From positions 1,086,476-1,150,475 of the forward strand of contig NW_021940923.1 of assembly GCF_004337985.1 (NCBI RefSeq): a DNA stretch of 64,000 bases. The letters are read 5' to 3'. Under the pieces are notes generated by a model that worked only from the letters and a program-made list of their open reading frames with translations, ran no database searches and was not told where the DNA came from. Made by a program: the position numbers and the translations under genes. Every line of letters starts with the position of its first letter. Position 1 is the first letter of the stretch. Shown in pieces: positions 11,982 to 21,532 of this stretch. This DNA is from Pyricularia pennisetigena. Lineage: Eukaryota; Ascomycota; Sordariomycetes; Magnaporthales; Pyriculariaceae.

Positions 11982-12600
11982 ACCGCCCAAAGTAAAAGGA
12001 AGGTAAACCGCGATAAATACCCGTAAACGGTAAATACGATAAAAAATCGCGATATTACCGTAATTAAAAATAGGAGGGTAAAACCCGACCACGGCCCTAT
12101 ACCGCCCAAAATAAAAGGAAGGTAAACCGCGATAAATACCCGCAAACGGCAAATACGATAAAAAAACCGCGATATTACTGCAATTAAAAGCAGGAGGGCA
12201 AAACCCGATTACGGCCTTACACCGCCCAAAATAAAAGGAAAATAAACCGCGATAAATACCCGCAAACGGTAAATACGATAAAAAAACCGCGATACCACCG
12301 CAATTAAAGGTAAAAAGGTAAAACCCGATTACGGCCCTATACCGCCCAAAGTAAAAGGAAGGTAAACCGCGATAACCACCCGCAAACGGCAGGTATAATA
12401 AAAAAACCATAATATAATCGCAGCTAAAAACGGGAGGACAAAATTCGACTACGGACTTATACCACCCAAAATTAGGAAAAAGCGAACCACGATAACCGCC
12501 CGTAAACGGAACCGGGGATAAAAAACCCGCGATATAACCGCGGCCGAAAATAAAAGGGTAAAACCCGACCACGGGCTTACACCGCCCGGAATAATGGATG
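11982..12600 (-). repeat. Five tandem 120-bp repeats inside the gypsy element
   Basis: Units start at 11982, 12101, 12221, 12341 and 12461 with a last partial start at 12581 (accgcccaaaataaaagga...). Period 120 bp (119 once). On the minus strand the repeats form a 225-codon frame (11895-12572) with a 40-residue period. Sequence divergence between units is mostly transitions. Confidence 0.9.
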
Positions 12601-12691
12601 GGTAAGTTATATTAGAATACGCGCCCGCTGGATTGCCTTTATATTTTTAAATAAGGATTATACCCGATAAAGGACGGGCGAATGCGGGTTA

Positions 12692-12879
12692 TATTATGGA
12701 TTCGTGCTTAAGGTACGTATTACGTAATAAAATATAAAAGCGGGTTAAGGATAATATATAAAGGGAAGGATATTACCACGACCCGGATATACACCTTTTC
12801 CTCCCTTCTTCCCCAGCGTTAATAATAATACCAATAAGGATACTTAATGGTCTCAAGGCCGTTGGCTTACCCTATAACA
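12692..12879 (+). repeat. 3' LTR (188 bp)
   Basis: Same length as the 5' LTR. Starts TATTATGG (RIP-changed TG) and ends CCCTATAACA with the CA preserved. Followed by target copy TTTAA. Confidence 0.9.
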
Positions 12880-13425
12880 TTTAACATTATTTTTTATTAA
12901 ACAGTTTTTAAAACCGATTTTATAAATAGATATGGACTCGGACGTTTGTTTATATACGTAATCGAATCTTTGAAACTTTGGTTTCATTATCGTTAAAACT
13001 GGTAAAAATATAAACGAGTTTCGATTGTAAATTATATATAAAAAAATATACACTTTGCCTATCCGTTTATTTAACTGTTTATATAATCTGGTATATGCAT
13101 TAAAATTTCTAAAAACGATATATACATATATACGACCCTCCACGTACAAAAAATATAAATTTGGTCAAAAATTAAAAATAATATTAAAATAAATCGAAAA
13201 TCGAAAAAAAAATCGAAAAAACAGTACCGCCATGAACGGATTAAGGGCAGGTGGTATCGAATTCGGCCATTATAACAAATAAAAAAATAAATCGAATCGC
13301 TGCTAATAGCGGTATTAAACGCTATTTTCAACGATATTTTATTTTTTCAATATTGTGTATGGTTGTGGAATAATAAAGGAGTTTCGGTTAAAAAAAGGCC
13401 AAAAATACCGCCATAAACGGCGAAA
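12880..13425. repeat. Composite repeat, subunit D (continuation of C)
   Basis: Near-duplicate of subunit B, including the 200-bp tail with taccgccatgaacgg (about 13224), a tgctaatagcggtatt block and ccgccataaacgg (about 13408). It lacks the long (TA)n array, which is reduced to a few repeats near 13120. Confidence 0.85.
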
Positions 13426-13950
13426 ATCGACAAATTGTCCTTAAACCTGAACCAAAGCGTTCTTTGGATGGACCCACAGGTACATTGCAAAGCCGCAATT
13501 GAGCCACGAAGTGGAGCGAAGCGAACGAAGTGGATCAATTGTGGAGCTCTGGGCTTCAGGGATGAGCCCTGAGACTAATTTGAGCCGTAATTGCATGCAT
13601 TTCACACCGTTAATTTGGTAAAAATATAATTTTCATGATGTGGTCTTATCTTTACACTATTGTATATTATTTGTAGTAAATTTTGAGTATAAAAATAATA
13701 TGGAAAGTAGAAAAACACATTTAGTATTTAAACATTATTAAAATCAAAACAACAATAATAACGGGTTTTGCATTTAAAAAACCACAAAACTCCAAATAAT
13801 GCAACGCAGGTCATTTCCTATTTTTATGATTTTTATTCATTTTTTTATCTGAATATTTAACTGCATACAGTATTTATACTACTATATTGCATACACAGTG
13901 CAAATAAAGTACAAACGCTGGCTATAAATGGCGAAATGCGACGAGTTGTC
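13426..13950. other. AT-rich end of the island, no gene seen
   Basis: 13426-13560 starts with a block (cgacaaattgtcctt ... gaaccaaagcg) resembling the flank of the 13951 element, followed by short direct and inverted repeats such as cgaagtggagcgaagcgaacgaagtgg. The remainder is A/T-rich without frames. Confidence 0.5.
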
Positions 13951-14094
13951 CTCAGATTGGAACGAGAGCGATTATGCGGCCAGTGGGACTCTGTCCAGAC
14001 CGGGGGGTACACTGTGTACAAATTAAATTGGCCGAAAAGTCATGTGGCTGAAAGGTATATGGAGCGCGCGGACCCCTGTGGGATCTAGTCTGAG
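13951..14094. mobile_element. Second MITE-like copy carrying a 49-bp GH12 gene fragment
   Basis: Inverted relative to the 3989-4104 copy: it begins CTCAGATTGGA and ends TCTAGTCTGAG. Positions 13973-14021 are identical (49/49) to the reverse complement of 16127-16175 in the endoglucanase gene (codons for [16 protein letters not shown]). This foreign piece replaces one arm (about 11 bp, cttttcggcca) of the internal palindrome. The remaining arm (aattggccgaaaag) is still present. Confidence 0.8.
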
Positions 14095-14285
14095 CACTGA
14101 GACTAAAAGGGCCTTTTATTTTGAGATTTATTTTTGGCCCTTATATGCGCAAATCCTTAGAACAGTATACTATTATAAAATGAAAATTCAAGCTAATATT
14201 TAATAATTAAGCTCATACTAACTTTGCTGCCCTATCTTTTGCAATATCACACATTGCCTAAATAAAACAATTGTTCAACATGGAG

Positions 14286-14879
14286 TTATTTTGCGGATGA
14301 AACTTGGGGCAAACTTACGTTAATCGCCTCTCGTTCTTCGGCGTTTACGTTTCCCCTGTCGATCCTCACGCGCATATTTTCCATTATAGTATCCCTGCTA
14401 CGCCCGTTTACAAACACGACATACCTCATGCCAGGAAATTTAGCTTCGTACTCGGCGTTCAGCGCGGCTAGCTTTTCGGCATTTCCCTGAAGGCTAGCTT
14501 GCTCAGCCTTGCTCTGATCGCTGACGGGCTGCTGCCTTTCTCCAAGGCGGGGGTGGGCGGCTAGAATGCCGAGCAACGGCTTTCGGGCAACAGGGTCGGC
14601 GTGTACAGTCCCCTGGACAGAAAGCAAAGTGGTCCGAATGGCCTCGACGAGGTCCGCGTAGGAAGTGAAAGTCGTTGAGCGGACGACGGGGACAGCGAGG
14701 GCATGCAGGTCAGGCGAGGCTTCGAACAAAAGGTCGAGTGTTCCAATCAGTGAGCTATCGTCCAAGCTAGGCAGTGATGCGATGGCGGGAAGCTTGGAGG
14801 GGATTTCGGAAGATGTTGGAGGTTGTTGGGTTGGAAGCGCGGGGAGAGGCACGCTATCTTGTCCACCTTGGGTAGCCAT
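14286..14879 (-). CDS. OHCU decarboxylase-like protein (uric acid catabolism)
   Basis: Single-exon, 197 aa. Family members convert 2-oxo-4-hydroxy-4-carboxy-5-ureidoimidazoline to S-allantoin after urate oxidase, in the cytosol or peroxisome. Seen: HPRLGE (about residues 109-114), the conserved HPxLG signature with the catalytic histidine, and YEAKFPGMRYVVFVNGRSRD (about 142-161), matching the family YexrFgfpFvifvnGrsr block, followed by an RI tail. Length fits the fungal family. The start ATG at 14879 precedes a proline/serine-rich N-terminus; no clear peroxisomal signal at the C-terminus (SSAK). It is the first gene outside the transposon island, about 190 bp from the nearest repeat. Confidence 0.85.
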   Translation of the reverse strand: MATQGGQDSVPLPALPTQQPPTSSEIPSKLPAIASLPSLDDSSLIGTLDLLFEASPDLHALAVPVVRSTTFTSYADLVEAIRTTLLSVQGTVHADPVARKPLLGILAAHPRLGERQQPVSDQSKAEQASLQGNAEKLAALNAEYEAKFPGMRYVVFVNGRSRDTIMENMRVRIDRGNVNAEEREAINVSLPQVSSAK

Positions 14880-15264
14880 TTTTTTTTTTCGATGCTTGTT
14901 GTTTGATCGGAGCGAAGACGATTTTGAAGTTGGACGGCAGTATCTTGACGACTCCGAATCTGAACAGGAGGGTGGGCGGAAAGAGAGAGGAAAAAGAAAG
15001 AGTTGACTATGCTAAGGCACGCAGTAGGTAGGTACGTAGGTATGCAAGGTACCGTCGTGAGGGGCTTGGCCAGGCCCCAGTGAAACATAGTGGGGGAGGG
15101 GTGCAAGACGTTTCCAGCCCCGGAAAGGTGCATATACTGTGTGTGGGCTACGTACGTCATGCTTCCACCAACTCGGCCCACTCCACTTAAGCTTCCCTCT
15201 CCTCATCCCATGACAATCAATTTAATTCATGGCCAATCTGAGTACCCGCATCAGCATACTCGTC

Positions 15265-16299
15265 TCATGAGCACTGAGAGTACCACTGGTTCGCCGCCTT
15301 GCAGGTGCCCTGCATGCAACAAGCCGGGCCCGACCAGCCCGAACCTCCACACTGACCATACAAAGCAGCACAGTTTGGCGGGTTTGTTCCTCCTCCTCCT
15401 CCTCCTCCTCCTCCCTCTCCGCCGCCGCTGCCACTGCCGCTTGCGGAAATCGACATGCTGTATCCACTGGTAGTAAAGCGTGCATTGCTGCCGGTGAAGG
15501 GCTCGGTGCCTGCGCCGGCCGAGTAGAGGCACTGCGAGGTTGGCATGCCTTGCGACTGGGTGAGGTACCTCACAAAGTTAAAGAGGTCTCCACTGTAGTC
15601 GGTGATCTGGCCGGGCGACACAAAGCTGAATACGGTCATCTGCGAGTGCGAGCCCTTGTACAGCCGCCATGTGACGCCGCCGATGTTGGGGCTGGCGATG
15701 GGCTGTCCGCTCTGGCTGATGGGGCCGGCGCCGCCATATGCCCCAATCCACACCATGATCTCGTACTCCGGGGTCGGGCCGCAGTCTGAGTTGGTTAACA
15801 AGTCGTATGCGACGTTGGCCACCATGTTGCTGCCAGTGTAGCTGCGAAATGGCACCCCGGGGATCAGCTCATGTCTGTCGGTGTTGCTCTTTCCTTGTCT
15901 TGCTGCTAGCATGGTGGGTGCTCACCTCCACTGCCACCGCGTCGGAATAGATGAGATGGCAGACAACCTGGCCGCTGGAGCCGATATGACCGCGTTGGGG
16001 TACGACTTGACATTGTACTGGCCTCCGCTCCACGACCAAGTTGTTGACCATGATAGAAGGCCATTGGACACGCCCTCGATGGTCAGGCACTGCGACCCGG
16101 TGCCCGAATCCTTGCCCCATAGGTTGTTGTACACAGTGTACCCCCCGGTCTGGACAGAGTCCCACTGGCCGCATACCGTAGTCGCGCGTTTGCTGAGCGG
16201 CTGTGTCCTGGTCGGCGTTTCGTTAGCGACGGGATGAGGCACTGCAACCACACTGCCGGCTGCGAGGAGCGTGATAGCGACTGCAAAGATCTTGGTCAT
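15265..16299 (-). CDS. Secreted GH12 endoglucanase with C-terminal CBM1
   Basis: Two exons, 16299-15926 and 15841-15265, intron 84 bp (GTGAGC..CGCAG), 316 aa. Hydrolyses beta-1,4-glucan/xyloglucan outside the cell. Signal peptide [20 protein letters not shown], then a dibasic SKR pro-site. The GH12 domain starts at [12 protein letters not shown]. The splice restores WQWSYTGSN, typical of GH12. Catalytic nucleophile glutamate in YEIMVWIG, acid/base glutamate in [11 protein letters not shown] Gly/Ser linker (poly-Gly about residues 262-280) leads to a CBM1 with four cysteines ([12 protein letters not shown] ... YSQCS). A 49-bp piece of exon 1 is duplicated in the repeat island at 13973-14021. 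The upstream ATG at 16329 is less likely because the signal peptide starts at 16299. Confidence 0.93.
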
Positions 16300-17852
16300 G
16301 GTTGATGAATTGGTGGCTCCCACTTCCAAGACTTTTCACATAAAGCGGGAATACAATGCACGTATATGTGCGGCAAAAAAGTATGCGTGAAAGTTCCGAG
16401 AGGGAGAAACGGTCATGATATGGTCGGGATGGCCCAACATAAATATACACTCAGGTACCACTCCAAAATTTTGTCCTTTTTAACATGTCAGCCACCTTCC
16501 CCTGCCACCTCTACACTCGAAAACGGCCTGTGGTTCTCCGAACGAGAAGCCAACCAACTGTGGATGCGGGAATATATTTCCGGGTAAGTTGGCTGGTTCG
16601 CAGTCATTGGTGGACTATTCTGCCTACGACGACGATGAAGAGGATGCTTTGGGTCGTATTGTAACATTTCGAGTGGGCGCATAGCGCTCCTTTAAGATAT
16701 TTGAACTCATGTCACAAAATAGGGTGAGAGGTGTGCACTGAAGCCAGGAGAGGCAGCAAACTACACCAAGCAAGGCTCAGACATCCTGGAGGGGGAACAT
16801 ACACTATCACTGGGAATCTCACATGCATCAGTCAGCGTCTTATATTCAGATATGGCGTAGAGAGCCAACCCCGCGCGATAGGAACCAGCACCATGCGCCC
16901 ATTATTGCGAACAAATAAGCAGACAGTCTCGATTGCCACCTCCCCCATTTGAACAAGTCCAAAGCGCTCCCTCAACCCTTACTACAACAACACCCCTTGA
17001 TGAGAGTGAGGTGATGTGCAACTACCAGCAAGAATTCCTGAATGCTGACGAGTAGGACAGGGAAGGAAAGGTCGGAGTTTCATGGTGTTGATTTGCTGGC
17101 TGTATTTGTTTCTTTGTCGTTGGCCTTTTTGATGTCAACCCGGACAAAGGGGGAGAAAAGAATCAGACAGCATTATACGAATACCGAAATCAGATGGCGG
17201 CATTCCGCCACTCCCAGTTATGATTATTGCACTCGGCCAGATGAAACGCTTGCTCCCTGATAGGGCTGTACTGCACACCCTATCAGTATGAATGAAAATG
17301 TTTGCCTAACATGGATGGTTTGTTGTAGTCGTGAAGCGCACTCCTCCACTCCAGCCGAGCCTGTCTTCTAACAAAGCTTACCGAGGAGAGAGAGAACGAG
17401 ACGCCGCTAGTCCGGGTTTTACTGCATACAAGTAGAACTTAGAGTGGAACCAATGGGATATTTTATCTTTTATTTTTTGAATTTCTTTTTCTGTGCCGAA
17501 AAATGGGTTTAAGCTCTTGTACCAACAGAAGCTAGCACATGAGCTAATACCCCAGAATCAACGAGCAGAAAGTCCATGCTCCGCAGCCGCAGATGCAAAC
17601 GTACCATGTGACGCCAGGACGCTCGCGGCATTAGGAAATAAAGATTTGGATGGTAAATCCGCTCTAGAATCTCAGTCTGCTCTTGTTTGAAAAGAAAAGA
17701 AACAGAAAAAGACCATGGAATAGGAGGACCATCCTGATTGTTATTGGTGTAAATTCATTTTCGCCTTTTGGGTTGAACAGAAGTAGCTCCCAATGCATCC
17801 CAAGCTTGACTTTCTACCTAGGGTAAATCCTCGACATCAGAAACGTGCTCGG
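16300..17852. other. Intergenic, no gene seen
   Basis: Promoter side of the endoglucanase (minus strand) and of the following dehydrogenase (plus). Short frames at 16731-16952, 17042-17260 and 17493-17690 lack family features or codon bias. Confidence 0.5.
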
Positions 17853-19116
17853 ATGGCAGAAATGCACGCAAAACCTGCCAATGCACTCGCAACAGGGTTC
17901 GATGTAAGATCTTTAGAGCCNNNNNNNNNNNNNNNNNNNNNNNNNNNNNNNNNNNNNNNNNNNNNNNNNNNNNNNNNNNNNNNNNNNNNNNNNNNNNNNN
18001 NNNNNNNNNNNNNNNNNNNNNNNNNNNNNNNNNNNNNNNNNNNNNNNNNNNNNNNNNNNNNNNNNNNNNNNNNNNNNNNNNNNNNNNNNNNNNNNNNNNN
18101 NNNNNNNNNNNNNNNNNNNNNNNNNNNNNNNNNNNNNNNNNNNNNNNNNNNNNNNNNNNNNNNNNNNNNNNNNNNNNNNNNNNNNNNNNNNNNNNNNNNN
18201 NNNNNNNNNNNNNNNNNNNNNNNNNNNNNNNNNNNNNNNNNNNNNNNNNNNNNNNNNNNNNNNNNNNNNNNNNNNNNNNNNNNNNNNNNNNNNNNNNNNN
18301 NNNNNNNNNNNNNNNNNNNNNNNNNNNNNNNNNNNNNNNNNNNNNNNNNNNNNNNNNNNNNNNNNNNNNNNNNNNNNNNNNNNNNNNNNNNNNNNNNNNN
18401 NNNNNNNNNNNNNNNNNNNNNNNNNNNNNNNNNNNNNNNNNNNNNNNNNNNNNNNNNNNNNNNNNNNNNNNNNNNNNNNNNNNNNNNNNNNNNNNNNNNN
18501 NNNNNNNNNNNNNNNNNNNNNNNNNNNNNNNNNNNNNNNNNNNNNNNNNNNNNNNNNNNNNNNNNNNNNNNNNNNNNNNNNNNNNNNNNNNNNNNNNNNN
18601 NNNNNNNNNNNNNNNNNNNNNNNNNNNNNNNNNNNNNNNNNNNNNNNNNNNNNNNNNNNNNNNNNNNNNNNNNNNNNNNNNNNNNNNNNNNNNNNNNNNN
18701 NNNNNNNNNNNNNNNNNNNNNNNNNNNNNNNNNNNNNNNNNNNNNNNNNNNNNNNNNNNNNNNNNNNNNNNNNNNNNNNNNNNNNNNNNNNNNNNNNNNN
18801 NNNNNNNNNNNNNNNNNNNNNNNNNNNNNNNNNNNNNNNNNNNNNNNNNNNNCAAAAAAAAACAAAAACAAAAAAAAAAAGGGTCCAAAGAACGTGGCTA
18901 ACTGGCTTCCACCCAAAAGCTGAGATGACTGCACCCTTGCTTAATGACCAGAACAGTGGGCTCTCTGCCGCCAACATACCGGAGCAACGCTTCGGCGAAG
19001 ATGCTGACCTCACCGGGGCAGCGTTATACTTGGCGTCGAGAGCAGGAGCATATGTCAACGGCTTATCATTGATAGTTGATGGAGGTCTTGCGGGAATTTT
19101 GCCAGGAACTTATTGA
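17853..19116 (+). CDS. Short-chain dehydrogenase/reductase, interrupted by assembly gap
   Basis: The C-terminal part is clear: GFHPKAEMTAPLL (about 18905-18940), then RFGEDADLTGAALYLASRAGAYVNG and IVDGGL, the classical SDR C-terminal block (G-x-P-x-D-l-x-g-a-x-x-y-L-a-S ... vdGG), stop at 19114-19116. Just before the gap a frame with LATGFDVRSLE resembles the start of fungal 3-oxoacyl-reductase-like SDRs. The start at ATG 17853 is tentative, and GTAAGA at 17904 could be a splice donor. The 932-bp gap (17921-18852) would hold the Rossmann TGxxxGxG and the YxxxK active site. An A-rich stretch (about 18853-18880) borders the gap. NAD(P)H oxidoreductase; substrate unknown. Confidence 0.6.
17921..18852. 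other. Assembly gap (932 N)
   Basis: Run of N. Frames reported across it are artefacts. Smaller gaps are at 21440-21466, 24443-24499, 35906-35925, 46026-46057 and 58495-58503, several of them beside poly-A or poly-T. Confidence 1.
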
Positions 19117-19330
19117 GTTCAGTCTTTGTTAGAGAAGCTACGCAAAAACCATCTGGCCAAAAGGCTCGTGTTTCTCTCCCATCCCCACCATGAATAAAGA
19201 GGTTCTGTAATCCCTCTGCTGGAATGAGAACCTAGGCGGGTTGAGAAAGCCACTAGACGGTGCAGACTAGTCCATAGATGAATGACAGACTGGGCGGGAC
19301 TGCTACTGCAGACAGAAAGGTGGTTGGTTG

Positions 19331-20326
19331 CTAACAGCCCCCGCGTGCGTTGTTGACATCCAGAGACCAAGAGTCTCTATCTCTGCGCGCGCGTTTCTTT
19401 GCAAACACCAAGCCGCAGACGTTGCATAGTGTACCAGGGCCTCCCGGGCCGTTGCGCCACTCCGGTGTCTCGGTTGTATGACATTTGACGCAAGCCTGGG
19501 GAGATGAAATTTTGCGCTTCTTATCGAGAGAAGCGGAGGGGAGGAAAAGAGCAAGAAGAAATGTTAGCCTAAAAAAAAGTAATGCCTGACCAGGGTATGT
19601 TGGAGTATAGAGAAAGAGAGACAAAGGGTAGGGGGCATGGAGCATAAGATCCGGATACTCGGGTAAACGAGGTGGGGGACAGCAAGAAGAAAAGAAAAGA
19701 AAAAAAAAAAAGAAAAAAGAAAAAGAAACACATACGTGAGAAGCATCCACGTGGGGAGGTCGCCAGTCAAAAAGTTCGGAAACGCCAAAAAGTACACCAC
19801 TAGTACTGATTAGTTGCCTTGGGTCGAAAGCGAGATTGGTTCTTGAAGCATTGGCTGAACTGCCCTCCTGAGCTAACACGGCTGCATCGGTAGGTAATGT
19901 CGAACGCCGGCGGACGAAGGGTGGTCGACGAACGCTGCTGGTGCTGGTGCCAAAGTCGGGAGAATCTGCTGGCACGTGGGTCGGGGGACTACACGGGTAG
20001 GATGGAGTCACCATGCGAGTACCATCAGCCCCGAGTGCATTCAGCCAAGACCATACTGCTGGTTGCTGATGACGGTCTTGTGTTTTGGCGGCGGCAGGCT
20101 TGGTCGACTGGTGGCGGGGATTGTGATTATGATTATTATTGGGATTATGTAGATGCTGACGGTGATGCTGGTGTTGACGGTGTTGCTGTTCTTGTTGCTG
20201 TTCTTGTTGCTGCTGCTGCTGTTCTTGTTGTTTGTGGGGCTGCCCATGGTCCCGCTCGGAGCTGGGATCGGGAGGGCTACCGTCACTAATCTGGTTCGCC
20301 GACTCCTCTGTGAGGTTTCCGCCCAT
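19331..20326 (-). CDS. GATA-type zinc finger transcription factor with Gln/His/Asn-rich N-terminus
   Basis: Probable two-exon gene, 20326-19736 and 19519-19331, 259 aa. The reading frame is open through the intron, but the 216-bp segment begins GTATGT, contains GCTAAC and encodes poly-Phe/Leu, so it is almost surely spliced. The acceptor (gataag) could instead lie 3 or 24 bp further on. DNA-binding finger near the C-terminus: C-V-K-C, 18-residue loop (TETPEWRNGPGGPGTL), C-N-V-C, then a basic tail KKRARRDRD. The 18-residue loop is the fungal type shared by WC-2 and NsdD-like factors. The N-terminal third is Gln/Asn/His-rich, typical of an activation or low-complexity domain. Nuclear regulator; target genes unknown. 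Confidence 0.85.
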   Translation of the reverse strand: MGGNLTEESANQISDGSPPDPSSERDHGQPHKQQEQQQQQQEQQQEQQHRQHQHHRQHLHNPNNNHNHNPRHQSTKPAAAKTQDRHQQPAVWSWLNALGADGTRMVTPSYPCSPPTHVPADSPDFGTSTSSVRRPPFVRRRSTLPTDAAVLAQEGSSANASRTNLAFDPRQLISTSGVLFGVSELFDWRPPHVDASHVCVSFSFFFFFFLFFSSCCPPPRLPEYPDLMLHAPYPLSLFLYTPTYPGQALLFFRLTFLLALFLPSASLDKKRKISSPQACVKCHTTETPEWRNGPGGPGTLCNVCGLVFAKKRARRDRDSWSLDVNNARGGC

Positions 20327-21532
20327 TGCCTAGTGTGAGATTCGTGCCCGATGGTTGAACATGTGTCTGTCTGGGTGAGGGCCTTTTTTTTTTCGATTGA
20401 GTCAGATTCAATGCTAGAGTCGCCGATTTATCAAAATGTTGACGGGCTGTTTTTGTGGGGTCCGGTGGCGACTAAAGGGGGGGGAAAAAAGAACGAAACA
20501 GAACAAGAAAAAAAAAAAGGTTGATTGAGTGCGTCGCCAATTGTAGAGCTAGGCTGGCTAGGACTACAAGAATAGAATAGAACGTAATTTTGAAGTAATT
20601 ATGGACAATTGTCGCGTGAAGTAACTGGGGCGGGCCACACCGTCTCTCTCCACTTTCTCCCGGGCGGACGGGCGGGCTCGCCTGGTTTTGTTAGTGCCGT
20701 ATCTGGATGTTCGCCACCAGGGCTCTGCCTGAACTGGCGGGAGGGTCTAGGCCCAATCTAGCCCATCCGTACCGGCAGAGAGATAACTCGAGGGTGACCA
20801 TATTTATTTTGGTTGTGCATGTCGAAGTCAAGGAGCAAACCTACCGGTCCAATCAAGACAGATACGCACCGCGGGGGTTTCACGGATAAGTAGGCACCTC
20901 ACTTCGGCATCGCCCACTGGGAAGAAAAGCTGGAAACCCCGAGGAACCCCCCACCTGTTGGACCAGGACATGGGTGAGGTACATACATGTACATCTACAT
21001 CAATTTGAAAGAAGAGGAGCAAAAACTCTTTTTCTTTTTCTTCTCCTCTTTTTCCTAATTTGGATTAACTATCATCCCTTTGAGGATTTCCTTGCAGAGG
21101 TTAGTGGCTGCATTGGTAGCTGACACCCCTGCAGCATGGTTCACACCGGTCAGTTTGCTTCTTTATTAAGGTTGGTTCGGTAGTATTGGTAGTCTACAGT
21201 GGCACCACCTCAAGCTTGATAAGGGTCCTAAGGGTCCTCAGAACATAACAATCCTTGGGATGAACACCCTCCACGCCAAGGAAAACCAACAAGTGGCCAA
21301 GACAAAAGCTCCTTGGCATTCTTTTGCTTATTTATTTTCAAACTTAGTGTCTTGTATATATTACGTATTTATTTTTCGCAAAATCGCTATGAAACGACAA
21401 TTTCCCGACAAGTATCAATCTTGAAGCCACATGAAAAAANNNNNNNNNNNNNNNNNNNNNNNNNNNAAAAAAAAAACCCGAGACAAAATCAGAAGGAGAC
21501 CAGCACTAACCACATACTGCATGCAATTCACC
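20327..21532. other. Intergenic with small gap, no gene seen
   Basis: Upstream of the GATA gene and downstream of kynureninase. Purine tracts at about 20480-20520, N gap 21440-21466. Short frames show no family. Confidence 0.5.

Larger units (their letters stand above)
5150..12879 (+). mobile_element. Complete but RIP-inactivated Ty3/gypsy LTR retrotransposon (7.7 kb)
   Basis: Two 188-bp LTRs (5150-5337 and 12692-12879) share an intact or RIP-altered TGTTAT...ATAACA end structure. Target site duplication TTTAG (5145-5149) / TTTAA (12880-12884) differs only by a G-to-A change. The internal part has gag, zinc knuckle, protease, reverse transcriptase, RNase H, integrase and chromodomain remnants in the usual Ty3/gypsy order on the plus strand. 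Many CAA/CAG codons have become TAA/TAG, so nothing is translatable. About 2.7 kb without recognisable pol sequence lies between the chromodomain and the 3' LTR. Confidence 0.9.

Noticed and set aside
11982..12600. 120-bp repeats considered as a CRISPR array
   Set aside because: Tandem units without spacers, inside a eukaryotic retrotransposon.
17818..19058. Four long frames on both strands across 17793-19058
   Set aside because: Most of their length is N; they exist only because N has no stop codons. Only the SDR-like ends are kept.
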